This document shows, piece after piece, positions 1-6,474 of a stretch of DNA of 14,868 nucleotides. The translations under genes and the position numbers were made by a program. The stretch covers positions 1 to 14,868 of the forward strand of contig JAKCCP010000209.1 in assembly GCA_021841985.1 (NCBI GenBank), given 5' to 3'. This DNA comes from Pseudomonadota bacterium (GTDB taxonomy: Bacteria > Pseudomonadota > Alphaproteobacteria > Acetobacterales > Acetobacteraceae). A model generated the notes under the pieces. The model saw only the letters and a program-made list of their open reading frames with translations. It had not been told where the DNA came from and did not search any database. The first letter of the stretch is position 1, and each line of letters starts with the position of its first letter.

Positions 1-355
1 CATGACCGGAGAGCAGCCCGTAGCGGGTGAACGGAAACGTCTCCACCTTGATCTCCGCCGCCTGCCCGGCATGCACGAAGCCGACATCGCGGTTCTCCAC
101 CATCGCCTCGACCAGAACCGGCGCGCTGTCCGGCACGATCGTCATCAGCTCCTCCGCCGGCGTCACCACCCCGCCGACGCTGTGAATGGCAAGCTGCTGC
201 GCCGTGCCGGCGATCGGCGCCGTCAGCACCGTCTGCGCCGCGCGATGCGAAGCCGCGACGAATTGCTGCGCCAGATCCCCTTCCTTGCGTTCCGCCTCCG
301 CCAGATCCTTCAGCACGTCATGGGCGTAAGCCGCCTCGGGTAACGGCTCTTTTGA
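1..355 (-). pseudogene. 5'-truncated HlyD-family type I secretion adaptor (C-terminal part, continues off left edge)
   Basis: Reading the minus strand from 355 down to 1 gives one open frame of about 118 codons that matches the C-terminal half of HlyD, the periplasmic membrane-fusion protein linking an ABC exporter to an outer-membrane channel. Visible pieces in order are a short coiled-coil end (KDLAEAERKEGDLAQQF), the lipoyl/barrel half-motif (LTAPIAGTAQQLAIHSVGG), the conserved VVTPAEELMTIVP, the NRDVGFVHAGQ stretch and the FPFTRYGLLSG block. Full-length members have over 400 residues with an N-terminal membrane anchor and a long coiled coil; these are absent here. The frame is closed upstream by TAA at 356-358, which is the stop codon of the neighbouring M20 gene. 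The only in-frame start I see is a GTG at 314-316 with no convincing ribosome binding site. I infer a decapitated remnant rather than a working gene. The continuation beyond the edge is unseen. Confidence 0.72.
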
Positions 356-1543
356 TTATCCCTTGGCGAGTTGCTGTTCGACCAGGGTCGCCCAGTAGGA
401 GGCGCCGATGGGGAGCAGGGAATCGTTGAAATCATAGGCCGGGTGGTGAACCATGGGCTCGTTCTCGCGCCCGCGGCCGCCGCCGAGCATGATATAGCTG
501 CCCGCTTTCTCATTGAGCATGAAGGAAAAATCCTCGCTGCCCATGGTCGGCTGGTCCATGTGGCGGACGGCGCCCGCGCCGGCCACCGCCTCGGCGGCGC
601 GGCGGGCCAGCGTCGTCGCGTCGGGATCGTTCACGGTCGCGGGATAGGTGCGGCGGAATTCGACCTCGACGCTGGCGCCGAAGCTCTCGGCGATGCCGCG
701 CACCAGCCGCAGCACGCCTTGCTCCAACTGGTCGCCCACCTTGGGGTGGAACCAGCGCGCCGTGCCCTTCATCCGCGCCTGCTGCGGGATGACGTTATAG
801 GTGTCGCCGGAGACGAGCTGCCCGATCGTCAGCACCGCCGATTGCCCCGGATCGACGCGGCGGGCGACGATGGTTTGCAGCGCGGTGACGATCTGGCTCG
901 CGATGACGATCGGGTCGTTGCCGTTATGGGGCTGCGCGCCATGGGCGCCGCGCCCGGTGATGCAGATGTCGATCTGCGCCGCCGCCGCCATCACCGGCCC
1001 GTCGCGCCAGGCGAAGACGCCCTCGGGGATGCCCGGCCAGTTATGCATGCCGAACACCCGCTCCATCTCGTAGCGCGTGAACAGCCCTTCCTCGACCATC
1101 GCCCGCCCGCCGCCGAGCCCCTCCTCGGCGGGCTGGAAGATGACATAGACGGTGCCGTCAAAATTCCGCGTCTCGGCGAGATAGCGGGCGGCGCCGAGCA
1201 GCATGGTGGTATGCCCGTCATGGCCGCAGGCATGCATCTTGCCCGGCGTTTTCGAGGCGTGGGGGAGGCCGGTTTCCTCATGGATCGGGAGCGCGTCCAT
1301 ATCGGCGCGAAGCCCGATCGCCCGTCCGTTGCCCTTGCCGCCCGCCTTGCCGCGGATCACGCCGATCACCCCGGTCTTGGCGATGCCGGTCACCACCTCG
1401 TCCACCCCGAAGGCGCGCAGTTTTTCGGCGACGATCCCGCTCGTGCGCACTTCCTCGAAGCCGAGTTCGGGGTGCTCGTGAAAATCACGGCGCCAGGCGG
1501 TGAGGTCGTCGGCATAGGCGGCGATGCGGTTGATGATCGGCAT
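356..1543 (-). CDS. M20 family metallopeptidase / amidohydrolase (hippurate or IAA-amino acid hydrolase type)
   Basis: A 395-residue protein of the M20D amidohydrolase group, cytosolic enzymes that cleave N-acyl or N-carbamoyl amino acids using two metal ions. The family marks are all present: LRADMDALPI (78-87), ACGHDGH (105-111) with ligands Cys106 and His108, the general base in QPAEEG (Glu140/141), His167 in GMHNWP, and the C-terminal HHPAYDFND with the last metal His around 366. A lid/dimerisation domain lies roughly at 185-295 (GRGAHGAQPHNGNDP). Length is normal. The ATG at 1541-1543 is chosen over an upstream in-frame start because homology begins at once (RRDFHEHPELGFEE) and GGGAG precedes it by about 8 bases. 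It lies 23 bp downstream of the SDR gene on the same strand and is probably co-transcribed with it. The substrate cannot be told from sequence. Confidence 0.93.
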   Translation of the reverse strand: MPIINRIAAYADDLTAWRRDFHEHPELGFEEVRTSGIVAEKLRAFGVDEVVTGIAKTGVIGVIRGKAGGKGNGRAIGLRADMDALPIHEETGLPHASKTPGKMHACGHDGHTTMLLGAARYLAETRNFDGTVYVIFQPAEEGLGGGRAMVEEGLFTRYEMERVFGMHNWPGIPEGVFAWRDGPVMAAAAQIDICITGRGAHGAQPHNGNDPIVIASQIVTALQTIVARRVDPGQSAVLTIGQLVSGDTYNVIPQQARMKGTARWFHPKVGDQLEQGVLRLVRGIAESFGASVEVEFRRTYPATVNDPDATTLARRAAEAVAGAGAVRHMDQPTMGSEDFSFMLNEKAGSYIMLGGGRGRENEPMVHHPAYDFNDSLLPIGASYWATLVEQQLAKG

Positions 1544-1566
1544 GAGCGGGGCTCCCTCGCGAAAGG

Positions 1567-2448
1567 TCAAACCGCCATCTTGGCGGCTTGAAACGTGCGC
1601 GCAAGCCCCGCGGCCAGGCCACACGGGCGCACACCGAGGCGCGCCAGCATCGGCGCGGTGGAAAAGGCCTTGTCTTCCAGAAGACGGCGGATTTCCCCGG
1701 GGTTGGCGCGCACCGGAAGCGAGAGCCGGGTGGTGATCCTGGCTGCGAGGATCAGGAGGGCGGCCGGCATCGCGAAAATCCGTGGCCGGGGGAGACCGGC
1801 GGCGGCGGCGACGGCGCGGGCGAACTCGGCGTACGTGACCGCCTCGGCGCCGGCGAGCACCAGCGTCTCCGGCCCCGCCCAGGGCATGTCGAGCGCGGCC
1901 CGGATCGAAGCCGTGACATCGTCCTGATGGATCGGCTGGATCAGGCTCCGCCCGCCGCCGGGCAGCGGCAGGAAAGGCAGGCGGCGCAGCATGGCGGCGA
2001 GGCGCTGGACGTTTTCCTCTCCCGTCGCGCCGTAGATCATCGTCGGGTGCAGCATCACCCCGGCGCGGCCGGAGGCGAGAAACGCCGCCTCGCCGGCGGT
2101 GATCTCGTCGGCGAGGGCGTCGGGGAAGCGCGTGAAGCGCCGTGTGCTGCCGAGCAGCACGAGGCGGGCGGCTCGGGGGGCGGCGGCGAGGAGGGCTGCG
2201 GTGTGGCGGGCATGGGCGGTGGTGACGATGCGGCCGGCATCGGCGAGCGCGGCCGTCAGCGCGGTTTCATCCCCGAGATCGGCCCGGCGCGGCGGGGCGA
2301 GCCGCGGATGGGCGCGGAGATCCGCGGGCGGCCGCCAATCCGCGCTCCGCACCACCGGGACGACGCCGATGCCATCGGCGAGCAGGCGGCGGGTCAGCGC
2401 CTGGCCGCTTTTGCCGCTCGCGCCGATGATGTGAACCGGCTCAGACAT
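1567..2448 (-). CDS. Atypical SDR / NAD(P)-binding epimerase-like protein
   Basis: A 293-residue Rossmann-fold protein. The N-terminus carries the nucleotide-binding glycine motif IIGASGKSG (7-15, GxxGxxG), followed by a short second strand. [14 protein letters not shown] in mid-protein is the extended-SDR segment that follows the active-site tyrosine region, and IHQDDV is the usual 'epimerase' substrate-side motif. The YxxxK catalytic pair is not evident, so this resembles the atypical SDRs (NmrA, complex I NDUFA9-like or putative epimerase groups), where NAD(P) binding may be regulatory or structural. The start ATG at 2446-2448 is placed immediately before the glycine motif; no strong ribosome binding site precedes it. 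It heads the minus-strand unit with the M20 gene and diverges from rplM. Its function is unassigned beyond the fold. Confidence 0.85.
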   Translation of the reverse strand: MSEPVHIIGASGKSGQALTRRLLADGIGVVPVVRSADWRPPADLRAHPRLAPPRRADLGDETALTAALADAGRIVTTAHARHTAALLAAAPRAARLVLLGSTRRFTRFPDALADEITAGEAAFLASGRAGVMLHPTMIYGATGEENVQRLAAMLRRLPFLPLPGGGRSLIQPIHQDDVTASIRAALDMPWAGPETLVLAGAEAVTYAEFARAVAAAAGLPRPRIFAMPAALLILAARITTRLSLPVRANPGEIRRLLEDKAFSTAPMLARLGVRPCGLAAGLARTFQAAKMAV

Positions 2449-2520
2449 CGGCGCGGCCGTGCCGGCACCGCGTCCGGTTTTGTGGTATCATGTTACCTCA
2501 CGAAAAAACGCAGAAAATAC

Positions 2521-2549
2521 TTGACGCTTTGGCGCGCCCTCGGCATAAG
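2521..2549 (+). promoter_or_regulatory. Candidate sigma70-type promoter for rplM-rpsI
   Basis: TTGACG at 2521-2526 (5 of 6 to TTGACA) and CATAAG at 2544-2549 (4 of 6 to TATAAT) are separated by 17 bases, ideal housekeeping spacing. They sit in the most AT-rich part of the divergent gap, about 45 bases before the rplM start. Transcription would begin near 2556, inside or just before the 15-bp leader repeat. This is sequence inference only. Confidence 0.62.
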
Positions 2550-2552
2550 CCG

Positions 2553-2583
2553 CCAAGTTTCGAGAAGACCAAGTTTCGAGAAG
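2553..2583 (+). repeat. 15-bp direct repeat in the rplM leader, second copy overlapping the ribosome binding site
   Basis: CCAAGTTTCGAGAAG occurs perfectly at 2553-2567 and again at 2569-2583, a 16-base period. The second copy runs into GGA to form the purine-rich ribosome binding site AGAAGGA, 7 bases before the rplM ATG. The first copy continues as AC, so it is only a partial mimic of that site. It could be a recent slippage duplication or a leader element for control of the operon. Confidence 0.8.
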
Positions 2584-2592
2584 GAATCGGTC

Positions 2593-3057
2593 ATGAAGAC
2601 GACACTCTCGCTGAAACCGGCGGGGGTGATGCCGGAATCGGTGATGATCGACGCCGAGGGCGTCGTGCTCGGCCGTCTCGCCGCCCTGGTCGCGATGCGT
2701 CTCCGCGGCAAGCACAAGCCACAATTCACCCCCCATGTCGATTGCGGCGATCATGTCGTGATCGTGAACGCGGACAAGGTGCGGCTCACCGGCAAGAAGG
2801 CCGAGCAGTCGATCTTCTATTATCACACCGGCTATCCCGGCGGGATCAAGGGCCAGAGCGCGCGCCAGCGCCTCGCCAGCAAGCGGCCGGAGCAGGTGGT
2901 GGAAAAAGCCATCGAGCGGATGATCACCCGCGGGCCGCTACAGCGCCAGCAGATGCGCAATCTGCATGTCTATGCCGGGGCCGAGCATCCCCATGCCGGG
3001 CAGACGCCGCGCCGGCTCGATCTCGCCGCCCTCAATCCGAAGAACATGAGAGGTTGA
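2593..3057 (+). CDS. rplM: 50S ribosomal protein L13
   Basis: A 154-residue L13, an early-assembly protein of the large ribosomal subunit. Recognisable stretches are [20 protein letters not shown], the [17 protein letters not shown] region, the [11 protein letters not shown] block, and the C-terminal [20 protein letters not shown] followed by PHAGQTP, the L13 signature area. The start is the ATG at 2593-2595, with AGAAGGA 7 bases upstream. The frame is open further upstream, but that extension has no family similarity. Its stop is 5 bp before rpsI, the near-universal L13-S9 pair. In E. coli this operon is controlled by L13 itself; whether that holds here is unknown, but the repeat in this leader is noteworthy. 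Confidence 0.98.
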   Translation: MKTTLSLKPAGVMPESVMIDAEGVVLGRLAALVAMRLRGKHKPQFTPHVDCGDHVVIVNADKVRLTGKKAEQSIFYYHTGYPGGIKGQSARQRLASKRPEQVVEKAIERMITRGPLQRQQMRNLHVYAGAEHPHAGQTPRRLDLAALNPKNMRG

Positions 3058-3062
3058 GCCCG

Positions 3063-3560
3063 ATGTCTGCAACCACCCGCACACTGGCCGATCTCAAGGA
3101 TCTCGCCGCCGCCGCGCCGAATCTGGCGACCGTCGCCCCGGAGGCGCCGAAATACGAGGTCAAGCGCGACGCCCAGGGCCGCGCCTACGCGACGGGCCGG
3201 CGCAAGAACGCCGTCGCCCGCGTCTGGATCAAGCCGGGGAAGGGCGAGATCACCGTCAATGGCAAGAAGGTCGGGCAGTATTTCGCCCGTCCGGTGCTGC
3301 GTATGCTGATCACCCAGCCGTTCCTGGTCGCCGATCGCTACAACCAGTTCGACGTCACCTGCACCGTCACCGGCGGCGGGCTGTCCGGCCAGGCCGGGGC
3401 GCTCCGGCACGGGATTTCGCGCGCGCTCACCCATTACGAGCCGGAATTGCGCGCAATCCTCAAGGTCGCGGGCTTTCTCACCCGCGATTCGCGCGTCGTC
3501 GAGCGCAAGAAATACGGCCACGCCAAGGCGCGGCGGAGCTTCCAGTTCAGCAAGCGCTGA
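3063..3560 (+). CDS. rpsI: 30S ribosomal protein S9
   Basis: A 165-residue S9, the small-subunit head protein whose C-terminal tail reaches the P-site tRNA. The core starts near residue 40 with [19 protein letters not shown] and includes the [19 protein letters not shown] block. The end [17 protein letters not shown] carries the invariant terminal SKR. Residues 1 to about 38 form an alanine-rich extension ([20 protein letters not shown]) absent from the roughly 130-residue enterobacterial S9 but common in alphaproteobacteria. The ATG at 3063 follows the rplM stop by 5 bases, with the purine-rich end of rplM (AGAGGT) serving as ribosome binding site, so the two are probably translationally coupled. 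Confidence 0.98.
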   Translation: MSATTRTLADLKDLAAAAPNLATVAPEAPKYEVKRDAQGRAYATGRRKNAVARVWIKPGKGEITVNGKKVGQYFARPVLRMLITQPFLVADRYNQFDVTCTVTGGGLSGQAGALRHGISRALTHYEPELRAILKVAGFLTRDSRVVERKKYGHAKARRSFQFSKR

Positions 3561-3578
3561 TCGCGGCGGCTGGCGGCG

Positions 3579-3605
3579 GGGCAGGGCGGGGCGTCCTGCC
3601 CGCCC
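3579..3605 (+). terminator. GC-rich hairpin after rpsI (possible weak terminator or attenuator)
   Basis: Two overlapping 7-bp stems are possible: GGGCAGG (3579-3585) with CCTGCCC (3595-3601), and GGGCGGG (3584-3590) with CCCGCCC (3599-3605). There is no T-tract, so it is not a canonical intrinsic terminator. It fills the 52-bp gap between rpsI and the methyltransferase gene and could reduce read-through from the highly expressed ribosomal operon. Confidence 0.35.
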
Positions 3606-3612
3606 ACGCGCC

Positions 3613-4617
3613 GTGACCGGCATGCGCCGGCTCGATCACTTCATGGCGGCGGCCAATGCGCGCTATTACGCGGAGCGCGACCCGTTCGCCGATTTCATCA
3701 CCGCCCCCGAACTCACGCAGGTTTTCGGCGAATTGCTCGGGCTCTGGGCGGCGGAGACCTGGCGCCTGCTCGGCCGGCCGGACCCGGTTCTGCTGGTCGA
3801 GGCCGGGCCCGGGCGCGCGACATTGATGGCGGATGCGCTGCGCGCGGTCCGCGCCGTCGCCGGCGATTTTGCCGGAGCCCTCCGCCTCCATCTGATCGAA
3901 ACCTCGCCGCGCCTTCGTGCCCTGCAAGCGGAAAAACTGCCCGGCGCGACCTGGCACGAGACGCTCGCCGCGCTGCCGCCGGGCCCCCTCATCCTGCTCG
4001 CCAATGAATTTCTCGACGCCTTGCCGATCCGCCAGTTCGTCCGCCGTGGCGGCGCGTGGTCGGAGCGCTATGTCGCCGGCGAGGCGTTCGTCGAGGTCGC
4101 GTGCCCCGATCCGCCGGCGCTGCTCGCCGAGACCGCGCCCCCGGACATGCCGGAGGGCGGGGTGATGGAAGTGGCCGAGGCGGCGCGGGATTGGGTCGCG
4201 GCGCTGGCGGCGCGGATCGTCGCCCATGGCGGCGCGGCCCTGCTCATCGATTATGGTCCGGCGCAGGCGGCGCCGGGCGAGAGCCTGCAAGCCCTTCGCG
4301 ATCGTCGCCCGGCGCCGCCGCTCGCCGATCCGGGCGGCGCCGATCTGACCGCCCATGTCGCTTTCGCGCCGCTCGCCGCTTGCGCCCGGGCGCGGGGTGC
4401 CGCGGTATTCGGGCCGCTCGCGCAGGGGGTTTTCCTCGCCCGGCTGGGGCTTTTTCAGCGCAGCGGCCAGCTCGCGCGCGGCCTTCCGCCCAAGCCAGCG
4501 GCGGCCCTGATCGCCGCCGCGCAGCGCCTCGCCGAGCCCGACCGCATGGGGCTTCTGTTCAAGGGGCTCGCGATCGTGCATCCTGGCGCGTCGCCCCCGC
4601 CAGGATTCGAGATGTGA
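3613..4617 (+). CDS. Class I SAM-dependent methyltransferase, MidA/NDUFAF7 family
   Basis: A 334-residue member of the DUF185/NDUFAF7 family. The mitochondrial relative methylates an arginine of the complex I 49-kDa subunit during assembly; the bacterial substrate is not established. Family marks: RYYAERDPFADFITAPELTQ (17-36) leading to FGELLGLW, SAM-binding VEAGPGRATLM (62-72), LLANEFLDALPIRQF (128-142), ALLIDYG (209-215) and the LQALRD...GGADLTAHVAF stretch (225-251). Two departures from the usual pattern are visible: the DPFGxxGDF segment is shortened to DPFADF, and the SAM loop reads GPGRAT where GPGRGT is usual. The start is uncertain. GTG at 3613 keeps more of the N-terminus, ATG at 3622 is the alternative, and neither has a clear ribosome binding site. 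The stop overlaps the next start (GTGA), indicating coupling with pgeF. Confidence 0.9.
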   Translation: MTGMRRLDHFMAAANARYYAERDPFADFITAPELTQVFGELLGLWAAETWRLLGRPDPVLLVEAGPGRATLMADALRAVRAVAGDFAGALRLHLIETSPRLRALQAEKLPGATWHETLAALPPGPLILLANEFLDALPIRQFVRRGGAWSERYVAGEAFVEVACPDPPALLAETAPPDMPEGGVMEVAEAARDWVAALAARIVAHGGAALLIDYGPAQAAPGESLQALRDRRPAPPLADPGGADLTAHVAFAPLAACARARGAAVFGPLAQGVFLARLGLFQRSGQLARGLPPKPAAALIAAAQRLAEPDRMGLLFKGLAIVHPGASPPPGFEM

Positions 4618-5378
4618 GTCTGCCGCCCTTCCTCAGCGTCTCGGCGCTTGCCGTCCGGCATGGGTTCTTCACGCGCGAAGGCGGCGTCTCGACCGGCGCT
4701 TTCGCGGCGCTCAACGGCAGTCTCGGCGGCGAGGACGCGCGCGCGAACGTGCTCGAGAACCGCGCCCGGGCGGCTCGCGCCCTTGGCGCCGATCCGGCGA
4801 TGATGGTCGGGCTGACGCAGGTGCATGGCGCCGCCGTGGCGCGCGTCGAAACCGTTTGGGCGCCGGGCGCCGGGCCGGCGGCGGATGCGATGGTGACGGC
4901 GCGGGCCGGGATCGCGCTCGCCATCGTCACCGCCGATTGCGCGCCGGTTTTGTTCGCCGATACCAAGGCCGGGGTGATCGGCGCCGCCCATGCCGGCTGG
5001 CGCGGCGCCCTCGCCGGGGTTCTCGAGGCGACGGTGGCGGCGATGGTGGCGCTCGGCGCGGCCCCTTCGCGCATCGGGGCCGCGATCGGCCCCTGCATCG
5101 CGAAGCGCTCCTACGAGGTCGGCGCCGATCTCCGCGCCGCCGTCTTGGGGCAGGATGCGGCGAATGCGCGGTTTTTTGCCCCCGGGCGCGACGCCGCGCA
5201 TTGGCAGTTCGATCTTCCGGGGCTTTGCGCGGCGCGGCTCGCGGCGGCCGGAACAGCCACGGTCGCGCTGCCCGCGAGCGACACCGTGACCGAGGCGGCG
5301 CGGTTTTTCAGCCATCGCCGGCGAACGCTCGCCGGCGGCGGGCCGATCGGGCATCAGCTATCGGTGATCGTGCTGTGA
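4614..5378 (+). CDS. pgeF: PgeF/YfiH family laccase-domain protein (peptidoglycan editing factor, purine nucleoside phosphorylase-like)
   Basis: A 254-residue member of the multicopper-polyphenol-oxidase-like YfiH family. In E. coli the protein removes wrongly built peptidoglycan precursors; human FAMIN/LACC1 homologues act on purine nucleosides. The metal ligands are all in place: His71 in TQVHG, Cys109 in TADCAPVLF, and His126 in HAGWRG. HGFFTREGGVS (16-26), DAMVT (91-95), AIGPCI (157-162) and SYEVG are the other family blocks. The start is GTG at 4614-4616, sharing four bases with the upstream stop (GTGA), so translation is likely coupled to the methyltransferase. Its stop is one base before the lipoprotein ATG. 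Annotations as 'polyphenol oxidase' refer to the same fold. Confidence 0.93.
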   Translation: MSLPPFLSVSALAVRHGFFTREGGVSTGAFAALNGSLGGEDARANVLENRARAARALGADPAMMVGLTQVHGAAVARVETVWAPGAGPAADAMVTARAGIALAIVTADCAPVLFADTKAGVIGAAHAGWRGALAGVLEATVAAMVALGAAPSRIGAAIGPCIAKRSYEVGADLRAAVLGQDAANARFFAPGRDAAHWQFDLPGLCAARLAAAGTATVALPASDTVTEAARFFSHRRRTLAGGGPIGHQLSVIVL

Positions 5379-5379
5379 G

Positions 5380-6390
5380 ATGAGGCGTGGTGTTCGCGTC
5401 ATCCACGGCTCGCCCGGACTTCTGCTCGCGCTTGCCGCCTGCGTGCCGGTGCCGCACCCCTTCGCCGGGCCGCCGAGCGGGGAGACGGCCAAGCTCGTCC
5501 AGCCACCGCCGCCGCGCCTCGCGGTGCCGGCCCCGGCCAATGCCCTGCTCGCCGACGCCGACGCCACGGCCTTCGCGACCGATCTCGCCGAGGCGCTGCT
5601 CGGCAACGAGGTGCCGGCGCAGGCGGTCGCGGCCAAGGGCGGCGATTGGCGCCTGGTCGCGACGGCGGAGATGCGCCGCGCCCAGGTGATCCCGCATTAT
5701 GCCATCGTCAATCCCGCCGGCGTCACCATCGCGCATATCGACGGGCTGCCGGAGCCGGCCGCTGCCTGGGCGCGGGGGGATGAAGGCGTGTTGCAGAGCG
5801 CGGCCCAGGACGCGGCCCCGAAACTCGCCGAACTGCTCACCAGTATCGATGCCGCGGAGAAGCAGAACGACCCCCATAGCCTCTATCATCGCCCGGCCGA
5901 GGTCGCGGTGCTCGGCGTCACCGGGGCGCCGGGGGATGGCGATACCTCGCTCGCCCGCCAGATCCGCCTGCAATTGCCGCAACTCGGCCTGATCGTGGAC
6001 AATGATCCCAAGGCGGCGGATTTCACCGTCGGCGGCGAGGTGCATGTCGCCGCCGCCGCCGCCGGCAATAGCCGGGTCGAGATCCAGTGGCAGATGCGCG
6101 ATGCGAGCGGGCATGATCTCGGCCGCATCGTGCAGATCAACGAGGTGCCGAGCGGCACCCTCGATCAGTATTGGGGCGATGTCGCCATCGTGGTGGCGCA
6201 GCAGGCGGCGCTCGGCATGCGCGAGGTGATGGAAAAACAGCGCCATCCGCCGCCAGGCGCGCTCCCGCCCGGCAAGAGCGCGAGTGGCGCGCCGACGAAC
6301 CCGCCGCCGGGCGCCGCGCCGTCTCCGGCCGTCGCGGCCAATCCCGCGCCGCCCAGCGCCGCGTCCCTCGGCGAGCCGACCCAGCCATGA
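5380..6390 (+). CDS. Uncharacterised lipoprotein with two repeated alpha/beta domains and a Pro/Ala-rich tail
   Basis: A 336-residue protein I cannot name. It starts with a short lipoprotein signal: basic MRRGVR, a hydrophobic run LLLALAA, then lipobox LAAC with Cys21 as the acylation site. A Pro-rich linker (22-54) follows. Residues about 60-155 and 174-285 look like two copies of one domain: a helix, a strand after DW or ADF (WRLVATAE / FTVGGEVHV), a strand ending in a turn (IVNPAG / MRDASG), then a VP- or LP-containing loop, a conserved Trp, and a final Ala-rich helix. The second copy begins with VTGAPGDGDTSLARQI. The topology recalls lipoproteins and domains such as LpoB or the TolB N-terminal domain, but that is inference. 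Residues 288-336 are a Pro/Ala/Gly tail, perhaps a peptidoglycan-spanning spacer. It starts one base after the pgeF stop, so it belongs to the same operon, suggesting an envelope role. Confidence 0.85.
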   Translation: MRRGVRVIHGSPGLLLALAACVPVPHPFAGPPSGETAKLVQPPPPRLAVPAPANALLADADATAFATDLAEALLGNEVPAQAVAAKGGDWRLVATAEMRRAQVIPHYAIVNPAGVTIAHIDGLPEPAAAWARGDEGVLQSAAQDAAPKLAELLTSIDAAEKQNDPHSLYHRPAEVAVLGVTGAPGDGDTSLARQIRLQLPQLGLIVDNDPKAADFTVGGEVHVAAAAAGNSRVEIQWQMRDASGHDLGRIVQINEVPSGTLDQYWGDVAIVVAQQAALGMREVMEKQRHPPPGALPPGKSASGAPTNPPPGAAPSPAVAANPAPPSAASLGEPTQP

Positions 6391-6401
6391 GCGACCCTGG
6401 T

Positions 6402-6430
6402 TGGACACGCTCCTGTCACATTGCTAGAAG
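6402..6430 (+). promoter_or_regulatory. Candidate promoter for prs
   Basis: TGGACA (6402-6407, 5 of 6 to TTGACA) and TAGAAG (6425-6430, 4 of 6 to TATAAT) are 17 bases apart in the 84-bp gap before prs. Initiation near 6437 would leave a leader of about 38 bases. If real, it rules out the upstream TTG at 6421 as the prs start and gives prs its own transcript apart from the lipoprotein operon. Confidence 0.42.
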
Positions 6431-6474
6431 CCCCTCGCACCCCCGGATCGATCGGGGCCTCGGGATCACGCCAG

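Noticed and set aside
2..343. 113-codon plus-strand frame at the left edge
   Set aside because: His/Arg-rich shadow of the HlyD fragment, which has clear motifs on the minus strand.
371..1591. 406-codon plus-strand open frame
   Set aside because: Antisense to the M20 gene; its low-complexity Gly/Arg/Asp/His composition is typical of the reverse frame of GC-rich coding DNA, and it matches no family.
1588..2592. Long upstream extension of the rplM reading frame
   Set aside because: The frame happens to be open through the antisense of the SDR gene; L13 homology, the ribosome binding site and the promoter all support the ATG at 2593.
3547..4581. 344-codon minus-strand open frame
   Set aside because: Complement of the well-supported methyltransferase gene; Arg/Gly-rich with no motifs.
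6421..6474. Upstream TTG start for prs
   Set aside because: It adds 18 residues with no similarity to PRPP synthetases and overlaps the probable promoter -10 region.
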